From: Leptospira sanjuanensis
Lineage (GTDB): Bacteria; Spirochaetota; Leptospiria; Leptospirales; Leptospiraceae
DNA length: 64,000 nucleotides
Direction of reading: 5' to 3'
Assembly: GCF_022267325.1 (NCBI RefSeq)
Contig: NZ_JAIZBG010000001.1
Coordinates: forward strand, 3,530,501-3,594,500
The notes under the pieces are model-generated. The model had not been told where the DNA came from and searched no databases. It was given only the letters and a program-made list of their open reading frames with translations. The position numbers and the translations under genes are program-made. Positions 12,163 through 21,288 of the stretch are shown in pieces (position 1 is the first letter of the stretch; every line of letters begins with the position of its first letter).

Positions 12163-12579
12163 ATGAGTAAGATTGATTTTGATAAAATTGAAGTCGGACA
12201 CGAACTTCCTCCTTTAAAAACGGACGTCATCACGCACGCGAACTTAGTAAGATACGCGGGAGCTTCCGGAGATTTTAATCCGATCCACAACGATCCCGAC
12301 TTTGCTCGTAAAACGGGTCTCGACGGAACGATCGCTCACGGTATGTATGTGATGGCTCAACTCGGAAGACTTTGCACCGGATGGGCGGATCAAAAACAAA
12401 TCCGCGAGTTCGGAGTTACGTTTAAGAACATGACCAAACCGGGACAAAAACTTACCTGCACCGGCAAGGTAAAACGTAAGAAAGAAGAGAACGGTGAGAA
12501 GTTGATTACCGTTTCCGTGGAAGCTGCGGACGATTCCGGAGAAGTGAAATGTTCCGGTGAAATGGTCGTGGTCGCCTAA
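12163..12579 (+). CDS. MaoC-type dehydratase, HadB-like catalytic subunit
   Basis: 138 residues; the ATG lies one base after the stop of the previous gene. The hydratase-2 motif is intact: YAGASGDFNPIHNDPDFARKTG with Asp and His in the D-x4-H spacing, followed by LDGTIAHGMYVMAQLG. Hot-dog enzymes of this type hydrate 2-enoyl or dehydrate 3-hydroxyacyl thioesters. With the upstream gene it should make the active dimer. The stop codon is nested with that of the convergent phosphatase gene: TAA here and TAG on the other strand share CTAA at 12576-12579. Confidence 0.85.
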   Translation: MSKIDFDKIEVGHELPPLKTDVITHANLVRYAGASGDFNPIHNDPDFARKTGLDGTIAHGMYVMAQLGRLCTGWADQKQIREFGVTFKNMTKPGQKLTCTGKVKRKKEENGEKLITVSVEAADDSGEVKCSGEMVVVA

Positions 12580-14675
12580 ACTTTTCTCGACGAATAAGAT
12601 TCCACCGCTATGACGGTTACGTCGTCGTAGCGTGGATTCTCCCCTCTTGTCAATTCCTCGATCTTGATGATCTCCTGAATCAAAGCGTTTAGACTGCTTT
12701 CTCTTCCTTCATGAAGGGTTTTCGTGATCAGTTCCATGTTGTACTGTTTCGTATTTAAGGAATCCTTCATACGATTTTCGATCAGACCGTCCGAGAACAG
12801 CAACAGTCTCGATCCCGTAGGAAAGGCCACGGTCTTGGAAGCGATTTCAAGAGTTTCGAATAATCCGAGAATCGGTCCGGTCTTTTGAATGAGAGAAGGG
12901 AATTCTCCGGGCAGTTGAATGATTTGATCCGGATGTCCCGCAGATGCGTACGTGAATTCTTCCTTTTCCGTATCGATGTCCCCGATCAAACAAGGGAAGA
13001 TACTTTCCAAAGAATCGAATTTTTTCAGGAATCGAAAGTTCAATTCCTTGAGGATCTGAGCGGGATTCTCGAGATTCTTCAATTCTTCGTATTCCGTTTT
13101 TAAGGCCATGGTCATCAAAGAAGCCTGAACCCCGTGACCGACCGCGTCCGCAATCACAACGCGCACCTTTCCCGGAAGAATTTCGGATACGTCCAAAAAG
13201 TCCCCGCCCACTTTTTCCAAAGGCATATATTCGTAATGAAAGCGGATTCCGGAGATGTTGCGATCGAGCGGCGTCAAAATCTTCCGCTGAACGTTCTGGG
13301 CGATTTCCAATTCACGATTGATCTGAATGATGTTGTCGTTGAGTACGCGGGTTCGATCCTCGATCTTTTGAACGAGTTGTTCCTTCATCTCGAATAATTC
13401 GAGGTTGGAAGTTCTCAGATTCAAAGCCAATTCCCTCGTTTCGGCGAATTTCCTAGAACGCTCCGATGCAAGAAGAAGCGATTGTAAAAAGACGAAGAAC
13501 ACAAGCGCGTAATGAGAAGTTTGAATACTTCCCGTTTTTAAAACTCTCGCGTAAAACAAATCCACTAGAACGGCGATGAATAGAATTCCCGATCCGTAGA
13601 GAATATACGTGTAATTTCTTTCCTTATCGAAATCGATCTTCAAAATCGTATAGAACAGATAAAAGATCACCGCAAGAATGAAGTAGTGATAGATCGATAT
13701 GTTCTGATTGTTGAACTGCATATCTCCGAACAAGGTTACGATCGAAAATAGAATCGAAAAGATAACTCCCGCATTGATGAATTTCCGATTCACATACGGA
13801 GCGAACACCGAACTGAAAAACAAAAGAAAGAACGGAACCGCCACGGACAAGGTAAGATGATTGATCTTGTTGATCCACGACCAAGGGATCTGCGGAAAAA
13901 ACAACATGATGATTTTTGAATTTATCAAAGACGTTCGGAGACAGATCACAAGGCTGTACATCCCGAAATAGAGAGGAGATACGCTGCTTCTCAAATACAA
14001 ATATTGGAAGATGTGATAGATCCCCATGATGAGAAGACTGCTGAAGGAGAATATATCGAAGAACAATGTGATCGCGCGCGAAACGCCCGCCGAATTCGCG
14101 GGTCCGACCGAAACGGGAAGCAGCACACCGGGCATCGTGGAAGAAAAATTGGAAACGAAAATTTCGATTTCCACTTCGTCCTCGTCCGCAAAGAATAAAA
14201 AGTCTCTCGGTTCGATTCTCGGCATCGAAGTATCGGCGCTCACTCCGGGAGTTCCGCATTCTCCGATGATTTGACCGTTGATTTTAACGCGATAAGAGGA
14301 GGCTACGGCTCCCAAGGAAACGGAAAGAATTTTCTTCTTCCAGACATCGGGCAAAAAAACCTTCAATCGGTATGTCGCATAACCGAACTTAGGATAGGCT
14401 TGTTGATTTTTGGATTCGTTCGTCCAGGAACCGGGAACGCCGATGAATCCTTTGGAATGATTTTCGACTCCGTCGTCCGGTTCTTGAAGCCAGTTGAATT
14501 CCCATTCTCCGTTGAGCTTGGTCATTCCGAATTCCGGATCTTGAATTCCTCGAAGATCGATTTTACCTTGGTAAGCTCTAAGTCCGTCCCCCGCCTGCCA
14601 CGGAGAAGAAATCATGACTAAGATGATAAGCGCGAACGGACCAATTAAGAAAAAGAATATTTTTGAAAATTGCAT
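12576..14675 (-). CDS. 7TM-DISM receptor with C-terminal SpoIIE/PP2C phosphatase
   Basis: 699 residues. After a signal/anchor helix comes an extracytoplasmic jelly-roll-like domain (KLNGEWEFNW, VPGSWTN, YATYRLKVFLP), then seven hydrophobic helices at about residues 205-395, the 7TM-DISM arrangement. A coiled linker (LALNLRTSNLELFEMKEQLVQ) leads to the phosphatase: RFHYEYMPLEKVGGDFLD, VVIADAVGHGVQASLMTMALK, FPCLIGDIDTEK, LLLFSDGLIENR and NPRYDDVTVIAVE, carrying the PP2C metal-binding Asp residues. SpoIIE-type phosphatases reactivate STAS anti-sigma antagonists; one is encoded at 33717-34088, but a link is not shown. The signal is likely an external ligand. Confidence 0.9.
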   Translation of the reverse strand: MQFSKIFFFLIGPFALIILVMISSPWQAGDGLRAYQGKIDLRGIQDPEFGMTKLNGEWEFNWLQEPDDGVENHSKGFIGVPGSWTNESKNQQAYPKFGYATYRLKVFLPDVWKKKILSVSLGAVASSYRVKINGQIIGECGTPGVSADTSMPRIEPRDFLFFADEDEVEIEIFVSNFSSTMPGVLLPVSVGPANSAGVSRAITLFFDIFSFSSLLIMGIYHIFQYLYLRSSVSPLYFGMYSLVICLRTSLINSKIIMLFFPQIPWSWINKINHLTLSVAVPFFLLFFSSVFAPYVNRKFINAGVIFSILFSIVTLFGDMQFNNQNISIYHYFILAVIFYLFYTILKIDFDKERNYTYILYGSGILFIAVLVDLFYARVLKTGSIQTSHYALVFFVFLQSLLLASERSRKFAETRELALNLRTSNLELFEMKEQLVQKIEDRTRVLNDNIIQINRELEIAQNVQRKILTPLDRNISGIRFHYEYMPLEKVGGDFLDVSEILPGKVRVVIADAVGHGVQASLMTMALKTEYEELKNLENPAQILKELNFRFLKKFDSLESIFPCLIGDIDTEKEEFTYASAGHPDQIIQLPGEFPSLIQKTGPILGLFETLEIASKTVAFPTGSRLLLFSDGLIENRMKDSLNTKQYNMELITKTLHEGRESSLNALIQEIIKIEELTRGENPRYDDVTVIAVESYSSRKV

Positions 14676-14830
14676 CTCGAATTTAGATCCGTTCCGAATT
14701 AAAATGGAAATTCAATTGAGGGTCGTCAATTGCATATAACAACTGACGTAGGATTCGGCGCAAAAAATTTCCATACGACGGATCTTTTTTATTTTTTCGA
14801 AGAATCTCACCAAAAAAAGAGGCTAACACG

Positions 14831-15799
14831 TTGAAAAAGAACAAGAATTCTTTCCAAAGCGATCCCCAGTCCGCAGATCCAAGCCCTTCTCCCTTGAACG
14901 AGGTAGTATTGAAATCGGGTCGTAGACGCAAGAAAGTCGGATTGGCTCTCGGAAGCGGCTCCGCAAGAGGTTGGTCGCATATCGGCGTTATACGCGTTTT
15001 AGAATCCTACGGTTGGAAACCCGATATCATATGCGGAACTTCGATCGGCTCTCTCGTGGGAGCGTTTTATGCCGCGGACAAACTCGATCGTCTGGAAGAA
15101 TGGGTTCAAACCTTGGAATGGAAGGACATACTTGGTTTCATGGACATATCGTTCGGAGGCGGAATTCTCGGGGGAAGGAAGCTATTCGACTTCTTTGAAA
15201 AGGAATTCAAGGATCTAAAGTTCGATCACCTAACAAAAAAATTCGGAGCGATCGCAACGGACATCGACAACGGCTCGGAGATCTGGCTAAGGGAAGGGTC
15301 GGTTCCGGAAGCGGTTCGAGCCTCGATTTCTCTTCCGGGAATTTTTTCACCCGTGAAACGCGAGGACCGTTGGCTTGTGGACGGCGGTTTGGTGAATCCG
15401 GTTCCCGTTTCTTTGTGTAAGGCGATGGGAGCGGAGTTCGTGATCGCAGTCGACTTGAATCAAGACCTTTTGGATCGAAAGGAAGAAGCGGATGAATCGG
15501 TCGCCAAAGAATCCAACCGCAAATCTTTCCTCTCTCATTTTTGGGGTAAGGATTTGGAGGAAAACCTTGGCAAGGAAAAAGACGAAAAACCGGGAATGAT
15601 CGAGGTCATGTCGAAAAGCATCAACGTTATGCAGATCCGAATCACGCGCAGCAGAATGGCGGGAGATCCGCCCGACGTAACGATCGCACCCCGTCTCCGA
15701 AACATCGGTTTGATGGAATTTCACAGAGCGCAGGAATGTATCGAAGAAGGAAAACGAGCCGCGGAACTGCTTGCGGGTTTTCTGAAGAATCCTCCTTGA
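14831..15799 (+). CDS. Patatin-like phospholipase (RssA/NTE type)
   Basis: 322 residues with a TTG start, which is the only reasonable start in this frame. The patatin core is complete: VGLALGSGSARGWSHIGV (oxyanion glycines), IICGTSIGSLVGAFYA with the GTSIG serine elbow, and WLVDGGLVNPVPVSLC with the catalytic Asp of the DGG motif. Patatins hydrolyse acyl esters of phospholipids with a Ser-Asp dyad. No signal peptide, so cytoplasmic or peripheral to the inner membrane. A charged linker (EEADESVAKESNRKSFLSHF) and a C-terminal helical part follow. The next gene encodes a TPR lipoprotein on the same strand. A second patatin is at 28340-29173. Confidence 0.9.
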   Translation: MKKNKNSFQSDPQSADPSPSPLNEVVLKSGRRRKKVGLALGSGSARGWSHIGVIRVLESYGWKPDIICGTSIGSLVGAFYAADKLDRLEEWVQTLEWKDILGFMDISFGGGILGGRKLFDFFEKEFKDLKFDHLTKKFGAIATDIDNGSEIWLREGSVPEAVRASISLPGIFSPVKREDRWLVDGGLVNPVPVSLCKAMGAEFVIAVDLNQDLLDRKEEADESVAKESNRKSFLSHFWGKDLEENLGKEKDEKPGMIEVMSKSINVMQIRITRSRMAGDPPDVTIAPRLRNIGLMEFHRAQECIEEGKRAAELLAGFLKNPP

Positions 15800-15857
15800 T
15801 CCTTTTTTCCGATTGCGCTTATCAAAACGATCTTAGAATCTTTCTGTGCGAGGAAAA

Positions 15858-16718
15858 ATGAAAACCGACGGATCTTTACAAAACTTCGAACGATTTCCGA
15901 AAGGAAACCGGAATTTAACGCGAAACGGCAATCGATTCGGTCGCAGATTCAACCTTTTGCTGCGCGCGGCCTTCATTACGATTTCATTGTTTTTTCTCGC
16001 AGTAAACTGCAATAAAAAAGAATCCATTTCGGTTTTGGAAATCCGGGATCTTACGGAAAAAGAAAACCTCGTCGAAGCGCTTCAAAAAGCGGAAGCGAAT
16101 CTGAAACTGAAAGGAGACACCGCGGAACTTTTGTATGTGCGCGGTTGGATTCGGTATCTTCAAAAAAATCAAAACGCGGCGATGAACGACTTCAAAAAAT
16201 GTCTCGCGCTCGATCCCAAATCCCTGGATTGCAAACGCGGCCTCGGACTCGTATACGAATCCAATAAGGATTACAAAGAAGCCGAATCCACGTATCGGGA
16301 AGCGCTGATTCTCGCAAAAGAAAAAAGTCCGGATTCGGAAGCGTTACTCCACGAAAACTTAGGAACCTTATATCTTCGGCAGAATCTAAGAAAAGAAAGT
16401 TTAAGCGAATTCCAAAACGCGATTTCCCTTTCGGATAAAGGGGACGCCTATTACGGTTTCGGTCTTTGTCTGATTATGGAAGGAAACAGCGAAGGCGCGA
16501 TCGCTTCTTTGGAAAAGGGAATTTCCAAGCCGTTCCGTGCGAAACCGTTCCAATCCGAATCGCACTTTTTGTTGTCGAAATTTTATTTTGAAAAAAGAAA
16601 AGACCCCGTCAAAGCGGAAGCCGAAATCAAAAAAGCGATTTCGATTTTTCCTCTTCACAAGGAATATCTGGAAGCATTGCAGACTTATACAAAGGAAAGA
16701 ATCAAATCCGGTCTTTGA
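15858..16718 (+). CDS. TPR-repeat lipoprotein
   Basis: About 286 residues from the ATG at 15858; a GTG at 15846 is also in frame. A hydrophobic stretch ending LFFLAVNC (Cys 51) looks like a spirochaetal lipobox, preceded by an unusually long basic region, so the true start may be further downstream. The rest consists of tetratricopeptide repeats, for example [60 protein letters not shown]. TPRs are protein-binding scaffolds; the partner is unknown. The gene precedes the DUF2062 gene by nine bases and follows the patatin by about 60 bases, so the three may be one transcript. Confidence 0.83.
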   Translation: MKTDGSLQNFERFPKGNRNLTRNGNRFGRRFNLLLRAAFITISLFFLAVNCNKKESISVLEIRDLTEKENLVEALQKAEANLKLKGDTAELLYVRGWIRYLQKNQNAAMNDFKKCLALDPKSLDCKRGLGLVYESNKDYKEAESTYREALILAKEKSPDSEALLHENLGTLYLRQNLRKESLSEFQNAISLSDKGDAYYGFGLCLIMEGNSEGAIASLEKGISKPFRAKPFQSESHFLLSKFYFEKRKDPVKAEAEIKKAISIFPLHKEYLEALQTYTKERIKSGL

Positions 16719-16727
16719 TTTTCAAAC

Positions 16728-17342
16728 ATGATAAAAGCCGTTTATAGACTCCTTCATCAACAGATCATCGTTCCGTTTCAGCAATCGCACGCTCCCGTAA
16801 AGGAAGTTTGTTTGGGAACTTCGATCGGACTTTTTTGGTCTCTCACTCCCCTGATCGGAATTCAGATGTATCTCGGATTGATCACTTGGGTTCTTCTCCG
16901 TTTGATCGGAATCCGATTTTATATGCCGATCGCGATCGCGATGATATGGATCACCAATCCGGTCACCCTTCCGTTCTTCTATTATATCTTTTACGTCACG
17001 GGAATCGCCGCCTACAATTTGTTAGGTTGGGATATGTCCGCCATGAACTTCGCGAGAATTTTGGAAGTCATCGACCATTCCAGTTCTCTCGAACTCTACG
17101 AAGGTTTGAAATATTGGAGCGCGTTTTTGATAAACGACATGGGCGCCCCCATGTTTCTCGGCGGATTTCTGATCGGAATTCCTTCCGCAATCGCCGGTTA
17201 TCCTCTTACGAAATCGCTGCTCAATGGGTTTCGGGAAAAACAGGCGGAAAAGGAAGGAATCACCCTGGAACAATGGGAAGAGAAATACGTCCGCAAAGAA
17301 TCGGATAAAAACCGCTCTTTTTGGAATATTCTCAAAAGCTAA
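16728..17342 (+). CDS. DUF2062 membrane protein
   Basis: 204 residues with the DUF2062 pattern: [49 protein letters not shown], then a late hydrophobic stretch ([24 protein letters not shown]) and a charged C-terminus. Three or four membrane helices are visible. In many bacteria DUF2062 proteins lie near glycosyltransferases; nothing here indicates a role. Its TAA stop is nested with the TAG stop of the convergent reductase gene (CTAA, 17339-17342). Confidence 0.85.
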   Translation: MIKAVYRLLHQQIIVPFQQSHAPVKEVCLGTSIGLFWSLTPLIGIQMYLGLITWVLLRLIGIRFYMPIAIAMIWITNPVTLPFFYYIFYVTGIAAYNLLGWDMSAMNFARILEVIDHSSSLELYEGLKYWSAFLINDMGAPMFLGGFLIGIPSAIAGYPLTKSLLNGFREKQAEKEGITLEQWEEKYVRKESDKNRSFWNILKS

Positions 17343-18406
17343 TTTAGATCGATCTTCAATTTTCTGGCGAGTTCTTCCGCGCTCTGATTGAGAATTTCCG
17401 GATTCGATTCTGCTTCCTTGATGAGCTTTACGATTCCTCGATTCAACGGCGCGGGATGTCCCATCACGTCGGCGAGTTTGATGACTTCTCCGTTGAGGGA
17501 ATCGATTTCGGTCGGACGTTTTTGAACCAAATCCTCCCACATCGACGAACGCGCCTGCGGATCGATCTTTACCATTCCCGACGCGATTCTAAAAAATAAA
17601 AAATCCGGAAGATTCAAAATGATCGGCGCAAGACTCGGTATCATTTTCCCCGAACGAACCGGTCGGATCTCCGCGAGCCTCATGATTTCGAGAGATTCTT
17701 TCATCAGCTTGGAAAGAATCTTACGATACCCGGGTTTTGAAATTTCCGTTTTTAAAGTCAGACCGGAAAGTGCGTTTAAGGAATTATTCAGATTGAAAAT
17801 CAATTTTCCCCAGAGAATTCCCCCGATATTCTTATGCGTATTGGTCGGAAGTCCGGCCCGATTTAAAATACGAGCGAGAGAACGCGAAGTCTTTGAATCT
17901 TCGATCACGAGATTTCCGCTCGTCCCCCGGTGAAAATGTCCGTTCCCTTTTGAAACCACGTTGAAAGGAACCATTCCCGCCAAAACCTCCGCGGGTAAAT
18001 TTCGCAATTCCTCGCGCAAAACCTCCGCGTTACGTACTCCGTTCTGAAAACTGATTACAACGGGCAACGAACCGGAAACGGAATGATTCTTTTGCCGTTT
18101 TTCCAAAATACCGCGAAGTTCCTGCGCGAGATCCTTCGTATCTTTGGATTTTACCGTCACCAAAAATACGTCTGCGGTAAAAACATCGGAAAGAGAAGTG
18201 GTAAACGGAATGGAAGCGGGGCTTAGTAAAACTTCGTGATTCGTAAAATCGGTAATTTTCGCGCCGTAGGTTTTGAGTTCGTTTCGAATTCTTTCCCTAC
18301 CGTACAAGATCACTTGATTTCCGGCCGCTAATAACCGGCAGCCGAGATAGGTTCCGATGCTTCCGGAGCCCAAAATTGCGAAGGAAAATCCCATAAGGAT
18401 AGGCAT
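17339..18406 (-). CDS. Ketopantoate reductase (PanE/ApbA) family protein
   Basis: About 355 residues from the ATG at 18406; an ATG at 18394 also fits. The NADPH-binding glycine motif is [21 protein letters not shown]. Later segments are typical of the family: [49 protein letters not shown] (the Lys/Asn active-site region), and [26 protein letters not shown] near the C-terminus. PanE reduces 2-dehydropantoate to pantoate in pantothenate and CoA synthesis. The family also contains other 2-keto-acid reductases, so PanE itself is likely but not certain. It is transcribed alone. Confidence 0.85.
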   Translation of the reverse strand: MPILMGFSFAILGSGSIGTYLGCRLLAAGNQVILYGRERIRNELKTYGAKITDFTNHEVLLSPASIPFTTSLSDVFTADVFLVTVKSKDTKDLAQELRGILEKRQKNHSVSGSLPVVISFQNGVRNAEVLREELRNLPAEVLAGMVPFNVVSKGNGHFHRGTSGNLVIEDSKTSRSLARILNRAGLPTNTHKNIGGILWGKLIFNLNNSLNALSGLTLKTEISKPGYRKILSKLMKESLEIMRLAEIRPVRSGKMIPSLAPIILNLPDFLFFRIASGMVKIDPQARSSMWEDLVQKRPTEIDSLNGEVIKLADVMGHPAPLNRGIVKLIKEAESNPEILNQSAEELARKLKIDLN

Positions 18407-18465
18407 CAAATCCGAATTTGCTATTTAATTCTACAACTATCCACAGTTAGTCGGTAAAAAAAAAA

Positions 18466-18493
18466 AGGACTCCGCGCCCAAACGCGGAATCCT
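18466..18493 (-). terminator. Intrinsic terminator of the lipase gene
   Basis: On the minus strand the sequence forms a stem of eleven positions with one mismatch (AGGATTCCGCG against CGCGGAGTCCT, six-base loop) followed by a run of twelve T. It lies about 40 bases after the lipase stop, exactly where a terminator is expected. Confidence 0.85.
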
Positions 18494-18531
18494 ATCTTGT
18501 ACGGTTACTGGAATTTAGGAAACGATTCTTT

Positions 18532-19455
18532 TTATTGATTTGCCTTCGCGTTGGAAGCCATAGAGAGGAAATATCCTTCTACGTCATACCAAGTTTGTCC
18601 GGAAAGCAGGGTGTTAGAAGCTTGCAGGTGATCCACACCGGTCGTAAAAATACCGTAAGAAGGACCGCCTTTCCAAGTTCCCCATTTCTGAGAAGTTGCA
18701 GGAACCAGTCCATCATTGTCTCCGCCTTGTCCGTTGAAAACTCCGCCCGCCCAGCAAGCAGGATAAAGAATTCCCATCAGAGGATGCTGAATCAGATCCG
18801 GAATGGTAATCGTAGATCCGTAAGAGAAATACTTCACCGCAGAACTGTTCGGAGTGTAGCTGTTGAAAGAAGCCATTCCGCTGGTAGTCAAGGACTTCAG
18901 AGCCTTAACAGCGTCTTGTTGTCCTCCACCGTAAACCAATTGAACCACAACTCCCAGAACGGAAGATACGAAAGGCTGAGCCCAGCTTGGGATTACAGCG
19001 TTTACGATATCCGCGATCGGAGATCCTCTATGAGGAGAATTCAAAGAAGTCAGGGTGGAAACCTTGCCGGACATTCCTAAATTGGAAACCATATAACGGC
19101 TGTCCAATCCGCCTTGTGAATGTCCGATGATATGAACTTTAGTAAAACCGTTAGCCGCCATGTAGACGTTTACTTTATCTCTAAGTTCCGCGCCTCTTGT
19201 CTCGTTGGACTGAGCCGCCGTTTTTGTGGGAGCGTAAACGTTTGCACCTTGATTTCTCAAGTAAGTGTCCATTCCACCCCAGTAGTTTACGATGCTGATT
19301 ACTCCGCTGGAATCGGTTCCCCATCCGAATAAACCGTGGGAAAGTACGATCGGATAAGAACCGGATAAAGGCTTCGAAGAAGACCCTCCGCCGGAAGCCA
19401 TTAAAGAACCAGTCAATAGGAAACTCATTACGATCAATAAGCTTAATTTGCGCAT
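18532..19455 (-). CDS. Secreted triacylglycerol lipase (family I type)
   Basis: 307 residues from the ATG at 19455, preceded by GAGGT at good spacing; a GTG eight codons upstream is less likely. A signal peptide (MRKLSLLIVMSFLLTGSLMAS) leads to SYPIVLSHGLFGWG (oxyanion hole), VHIIGHSQGGLDSRYM (nucleophile Ser), FNGQGGDNDGLVPATSQKWG (Asp and the calcium-site pattern) and TGVDHLQASN (catalytic His). This is the layout of Pseudomonas family I lipases, which hydrolyse triglycerides outside the cell. Only one Cys is visible near the C-terminus, so the disulfide of family I.1 seems absent. No foldase gene is adjacent. It can feed host fat to the beta-oxidation genes elsewhere in the window. Confidence 0.92.
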   Translation of the reverse strand: MRKLSLLIVMSFLLTGSLMASGGGSSSKPLSGSYPIVLSHGLFGWGTDSSGVISIVNYWGGMDTYLRNQGANVYAPTKTAAQSNETRGAELRDKVNVYMAANGFTKVHIIGHSQGGLDSRYMVSNLGMSGKVSTLTSLNSPHRGSPIADIVNAVIPSWAQPFVSSVLGVVVQLVYGGGQQDAVKALKSLTTSGMASFNSYTPNSSAVKYFSYGSTITIPDLIQHPLMGILYPACWAGGVFNGQGGDNDGLVPATSQKWGTWKGGPSYGIFTTGVDHLQASNTLLSGQTWYDVEGYFLSMASNAKANQ

Positions 19456-19911
19456 TTCAAATACCTCAACTCTCTTCACTATTCTTCTATTTTATTTCTT
19501 TTCGAAATTCGCTTCGGTCTTCTTCGCTTGTAGTGTTTGATACACCGAAGTAAGAATTTAAACAAAGAGAATTCTCTGTCAAGAGGATTCGTAGAAAAAA
19601 GTTCATCTTTTTAATAACGAATGTTATTTCATTATCTTAGGAACATTCCGGTCGTTTTATAAAACTCAATCAAATCCGATCCTGTCTAAAACCGTCTCAA
19701 AGCGGCAAAATTACGCATTCTATCCATAACAAACGATATATAACTAAATATCATGACTGAACTATAGAATGACACATAACGGAAGCATTTGACGTATCTC
19801 CAAAAGTTGCTCATTTTTCTGGAAAAGGTCTATTCCGCGAGTGATATATATCAACTTCCATTCGGACAATTTATGATTTCATTTTTGGGTCGATCCGTTT
19901 GCATTTTCAGA
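19456..19911. other. 456-base divergent intergenic region (lipase / MBL operon)
   Basis: It holds the lipase leader (about 95 bases), a promoter candidate for the lipase at 19555-19582, and the upstream region of the metallo-hydrolase. An open frame runs from a TTG at 19789 into the metallo-hydrolase, but its translation does not resemble that family. I see no further gene or RNA structure. Confidence 0.5.
19555..19582 (-). promoter_or_regulatory. Candidate sigma70-type promoter of the lipase gene
   Basis: Read on the minus strand: TTGACA (-35, 19582-19577), a 16-base spacer, and TAAATT (-10, 19560-19555), about 100 bases before the start codon. The spacer contains a perfect 12-base palindrome AGAGAATTCTCT (19566-19577), which could be an operator. 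The -35 is exact; the -10 matches four of six positions. Confidence 0.4.
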
Positions 19912-21282
19912 ATGAATTCTTCCATTCAAATTCATTTCTTGGGAGCGGCGGGAACCGTGACCGGCTCCAAATATCTGATCGATACGGGTAAGACTAAGAT
20001 CCTGATCGATTGCGGCTTGTTTCAGGGGCTTAAGGAACTTCGGTTATTGAATTGGGCGCAACTGCCCGTCCGGGCTTCCGAAATCGATTTCGTATTATTG
20101 ACTCACGGCCACTTGGATCACGTAGGTTATATTCCGAGACTTGTCAAACAAGGCTTTCGAGGAAAGATTTTCGGAAGCGCTCCTACGCTGGAAATTACGG
20201 AGATTATTCTCAAAGACTCCGGAAAAATTCAGGAAGAAGAAGCCGATCGCGCCAATCGGGGAGGATATTCCAAACACAAACCCGCACTTCCATTGTACGA
20301 TCTTAAAGAAGCGATCGCTTCCCTTTCCTTTCTGTATCCGATCGAATTGGATCATTGGAAAGATCTTGGAGAAGGCGTTCGCGTACGATTGAAATACAAC
20401 GGGCACATACTCGGTGCGACCTTTATCGAATTGGAAGTCTTCGGCAAGTTGTTCGTTTTTTCCGGAGACATCGGCAGACCGAAGGATATTCTTTTGTATC
20501 CTCCCAATCGTCCCGAACAAGCGGATTATATTTTTACGGAAAGTACGTACGGCGATAGGATTCATCCTTCCGATCCGGAAACGGCACTGCTGGAAATATT
20601 AAACGATACACTGAAGAACGATGGAACCGTGATTCTTCCCAGCTTTGCGGTGGAAAGAACGCAGAGCCTTATGTATCTTCTTTGGAAATTTAAATCGATG
20701 GGAAAAATTCCGAACGTTCCCATGATTCTAGATAGTCCTATGGGTCGAAACGTCTTTGAAGTTTTTCAAACTCATACGAAATGGCATAAACTTTCTTCGA
20801 TGGAATGTTCGCAGATCTGGGAAAATTTTCAAAAAACGGAATCGATCAAGGAAACGTATAAACTCGCGGAAAACCGCGCTCCTAAAATCGTAATCGCCGG
20901 CAGCGGTATGGCAACCGGCGGTCGAGTTCTCACGTATCTTCAATATTATTTGGGAGATCCGAATTCGACGATTCTTCTATGCGGTTTTCAAGCGCTGGGA
21001 ACCAGAGGAAGACAACTGCAGGACGGAAATCCTGAAATCAAAATCTACGGAAGATTCTACGATGTGAAAGCGAAAGTCCGCTCCGTGGAAGGATTATCTT
21101 CCCACGCTGATCAAAGAGAGATTCTGGAATGGCTTGGAAATTTAAAACGAAAACCCGAAAAGGTTTTTATCGTTCACGGTGAAAAAGGCGCATCCGATAC
21201 GCTTCGAGTAAAACTCAAAGACAGTCTTCAATTCGAATGCGAGGTTCCTAATTTGTTCGATATAGTCGAAATCAAACTCTGA
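19912..21282 (+). CDS. Metallo-beta-lactamase/beta-CASP ribonuclease (TTHA0252/CPSF73-like)
   Basis: 456 residues from the ATG at 19912. The zinc motif LLTHGHLDHVGY (HGHLDH, residues 65-70), further His at YNGHILGAT, Asp at FSGDIGRPKD and the late VHGEKGA complete the metal site. FTESTYGDR and the beta-CASP segments (LPSFAVERTQSLMYLLWKF, IVIAGSGMATGGRVL, SSHADQREI) place it with the archaeal/bacterial CPSF-like RNases rather than lactamases. Such enzymes cut or trim RNA. It is the first gene of a three-gene operon; the AMP-phosphorylase-like gene starts six bases after its stop, which suggests nucleotides released from RNA are the shared substrate. Confidence 0.9.
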   Translation: MNSSIQIHFLGAAGTVTGSKYLIDTGKTKILIDCGLFQGLKELRLLNWAQLPVRASEIDFVLLTHGHLDHVGYIPRLVKQGFRGKIFGSAPTLEITEIILKDSGKIQEEEADRANRGGYSKHKPALPLYDLKEAIASLSFLYPIELDHWKDLGEGVRVRLKYNGHILGATFIELEVFGKLFVFSGDIGRPKDILLYPPNRPEQADYIFTESTYGDRIHPSDPETALLEILNDTLKNDGTVILPSFAVERTQSLMYLLWKFKSMGKIPNVPMILDSPMGRNVFEVFQTHTKWHKLSSMECSQIWENFQKTESIKETYKLAENRAPKIVIAGSGMATGGRVLTYLQYYLGDPNSTILLCGFQALGTRGRQLQDGNPEIKIYGRFYDVKAKVRSVEGLSSHADQREILEWLGNLKRKPEKVFIVHGEKGASDTLRVKLKDSLQFECEVPNLFDIVEIKL

Positions 21283-21288
21283 GAGATC

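Noticed and set aside
13624..14259. 211-residue frame inside the SpoIIE gene
   Set aside because: Shadow on the same strand in another frame, Arg/Phe-rich.
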